Source: Pantoea sp. GD03673 | GTDB lineage: Bacteria > Pseudomonadota > Gammaproteobacteria > Enterobacterales > Enterobacteriaceae | NCBI RefSeq assembly: GCF_029844725.1 | Contig: NZ_JAOCKJ010000003.1 | Span: 248,001 to 312,000 of the forward strand | Direction of reading: 5' to 3' | Length of the DNA stretch: 64,000 bases | Shown: piece by piece, positions 62,761 through 64,000 of the stretch | Numbering within the stretch: position 1 is the stretch's first letter | Layout: each line of letters starts with the position of its first letter | The notes under the pieces: generated by a model | Told to the model about the DNA's origin: nothing | The model's database searches: none | What the model saw: only the letters and a program-made list of their open reading frames with translations | Made by a program: the position numbers and the translations under genes

Positions 62761-64000
62761 TTACTTACTGACCGGTGAAGCGCTGTTTTCCACTTCAATG
62801 CTCAGCTCTTTTTTTCGACCCATGACCAGCACCGCAATACCGCCGATGCCACAGAGGACAGCCAGTGGCATCATGGCCAGTGTATGGCTGCCGGTGGCCT
62901 GGTTGATGATGCCGTAAACGTTGACCATCAATCCTCCGCCAATCAGATTCGCCATCGCACCGATAGCAGCCAGACCCGCAGCGGCAGTGGTGGATGACAT
63001 CCATCCCGATGCCAGTGCCCAGAAAGGTCCTTTCATTGAGTAGGCACCGACTAATACCAGTGACAGGATGACGACGCTGCCGGTCAGGGTGTTAGTGATA
63101 AAGGCGGAAAGCAGACCACCCGCAATCAGGAACAGCGTTAACGCGGTGTGCCAGCGACGCTCGCCGCTTCTGTCAGAACTTCTGCCCCAGACAATCATCA
63201 GAATGGATGCCAGGCCGTAAGGAATCGCATTGACTAAACCGGTGGTGAAATTATCCAGTCCGAATGATTTCAGCAGCTGCGGAGACCACACGCTCAGCGT
63301 TGATCCTGCCGCAGACGCGCCTGCATAAATCAGTGCCATCACCCAGATATGTTTATGACGCAGCAACTGCCAGAGGGAAATATGACCAATGGCTTTCTTT
63401 TTCGCATTCTCAGCTTCAAGTGTGCTGTTCAGCCACGCTTTTTGTTCCTGGTTTAACCAGCTGGCATTAGAGGGGCGGTTGCTCAGTAAAAAGAATGCCG
63501 CAATCCCCAGAATCACCGCCGGAATGCCTTCCAGGATGAATAACCAGTGCCAGCCGCGCATGCCCAGCCAGCCGTCGAGCGACAAAATCAGACCGGAGAT
63601 AGGCGATCCAATAAAATTCGCCGCCGGTATAGCCACCATAAAGGTCGCAATCACACGCGCACGGTACTTACCGGGGATCCAGTACGTCAGATAAAGGATC
63701 ACACCAGGGAAAAATCCTGCCTCTGCGGCACCCAGTAAAAAGCGCAGGATGTAGAGCGTATTGGCGCTCTCAACAAAGGCGGTGCAGACCGAGATGATGC
63801 CCCACGACACCATGATGCGAGAGATCCAGATCTTTGCGCCAATTTTCTGCATGGCAAGGTTGCTGGGAACTTCGAACAGAAAGTAGCCGACGAAAAACAG
63901 GCTGCTCGCAAAACCAAATACGGCTTTGGACAGGCCCAAATCTTCGTTCATCTGCAATGAAGCCATACCAATGTTGCCGCGATCGATAATGGCAATCAGA
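62761..64000 (-). CDS. MFS transporter, anion:cation symporter (ACS) family (partial at window end)
   Basis: This inner-membrane proton symporter is of the ACS family that carries hexuronates, glucarate, tartrate and related organic anions. The gene enters from beyond the window edge. The frame is open through the last base and includes the family first-helix motif DRGNIGMASLQMNEDLGLSKAVFGFASSLFF (about 31 residues). Later blocks are SLFFVGYFLFEVPSNLAMQKIGAKIW, LLGAAEAGFFPGVILYLTYWIPGKYRARV and GPFWALASGWMSS. An internal ATG at 63966 is not the real start because it lies inside the first helix. The substrate may be the acid processed by the nearby aldolase and dehydrogenase, which is inference. 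Confidence 0.9.
   Translation of the reverse strand, partial: LIAIIDRGNIGMASLQMNEDLGLSKAVFGFASSLFFVGYFLFEVPSNLAMQKIGAKIWISRIMVSWGIISVCTAFVESANTLYILRFLLGAAEAGFFPGVILYLTYWIPGKYRARVIATFMVAIPAANFIGSPISGLILSLDGWLGMRGWHWLFILEGIPAVILGIAAFFLLSNRPSNASWLNQEQKAWLNSTLEAENAKKKAIGHISLWQLLRHKHIWVMALIYAGASAAGSTLSVWSPQLLKSFGLDNFTTGLVNAIPYGLASILMIVWGRSSDRSGERRWHTALTLFLIAGGLLSAFITNTLTGSVVILSLVLVGAYSMKGPFWALASGWMSSTTAAAGLAAIGAMANLIGGGLMVNVYGIINQATGSHTLAMMPLAVLCGIGGIAVLVMGRKKELSIEVENSASPVSK

Overview
The window looks like accessory (probably megaplasmid) DNA of a plant-associated enterobacterium of the Pantoea/Erwinia group. The evidence is a carotenoid cluster in the order crtE-X-Y-I-B with convergent crtZ, a thiOSGF cluster behind a TPP riboswitch, and a complete maltose regulon. 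I recall this combination from the large Pantoea plasmids (LPP-1 type). No replication, partition or conjugation gene is visible, so the plasmid assignment is inference.

Layout. 0-0.6 kb: yfiR and the first codons of a probable yfiN diguanylate cyclase. 1-16.4 kb: the maltose regulon as one block (malT, malPQ, malK-lamB-malM, malEFG), with MalT boxes in both divergent intergenic regions and intercistronic hairpins. 16.5-17.8 kb: a decayed IS4-type transposase and a HigBA toxin-antitoxin pair with a twin-palindrome operator. 18-21.3 kb: a four-gene operon of a 2-oxoglutarate/Fe(II) dioxygenase with a MetQNI-like importer. 21.8-26.7 kb: a ProP-like transporter, a CGNR zinc-finger protein divergent from an alpha/beta hydrolase with a threefold repeated operator, a PEBP-like protein and a LysR regulator. 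26.7-33 kb: fused dihydroxyacetone kinase divergent from fucO with a perfect FNR box between them, the orphan membrane toxin OrtT, a 56-residue lipoprotein, a NimT/CynX-type exporter and glutaminase. 33-39.5 kb: an Rpn-family nuclease, a 2-hydroxyacid dehydrogenase, a His/Met-rich DUF2946-PepSY pair, a pirin and YtfJ.

39.7-46 kb: zeaxanthin glucoside synthesis from IPP/FPP. CrtE makes GGPP, CrtB phytoene, CrtI lycopene, CrtY beta-carotene, CrtZ zeaxanthin and CrtX its glucoside. 46-51 kb: small unknown proteins, a DsbA-like and an ASCH protein, then thiO-thiS-thiG-thiF for the thiazole half of thiamine. 51-56.7 kb: an isochorismatase-like hydrolase, an ArsR/old-yellow-enzyme operon with a strong palindrome, a P-loop kinase-like protein, GFA, LysE, GNAT and XRE-cupin genes.

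56.8-59 kb holds the most notable unit: a short cobalamin-independent methionine synthase core protein (MesD-type) behind its DUF1852 partner (MesX-type), with a perfect MetR-type palindrome upstream. 59.3-64 kb: an IclR regulator divergent from an RraA-type aldolase and a 2-hydroxyacid dehydrogenase, a GNAT, and an ACS-family MFS transporter that runs off the window, probably a small hydroxy-/oxo-acid catabolic locus.

No tRNA, rRNA, CRISPR array or intact insertion sequence was seen. All family calls come from reading protein sequences and recalling homologues. No search was run.
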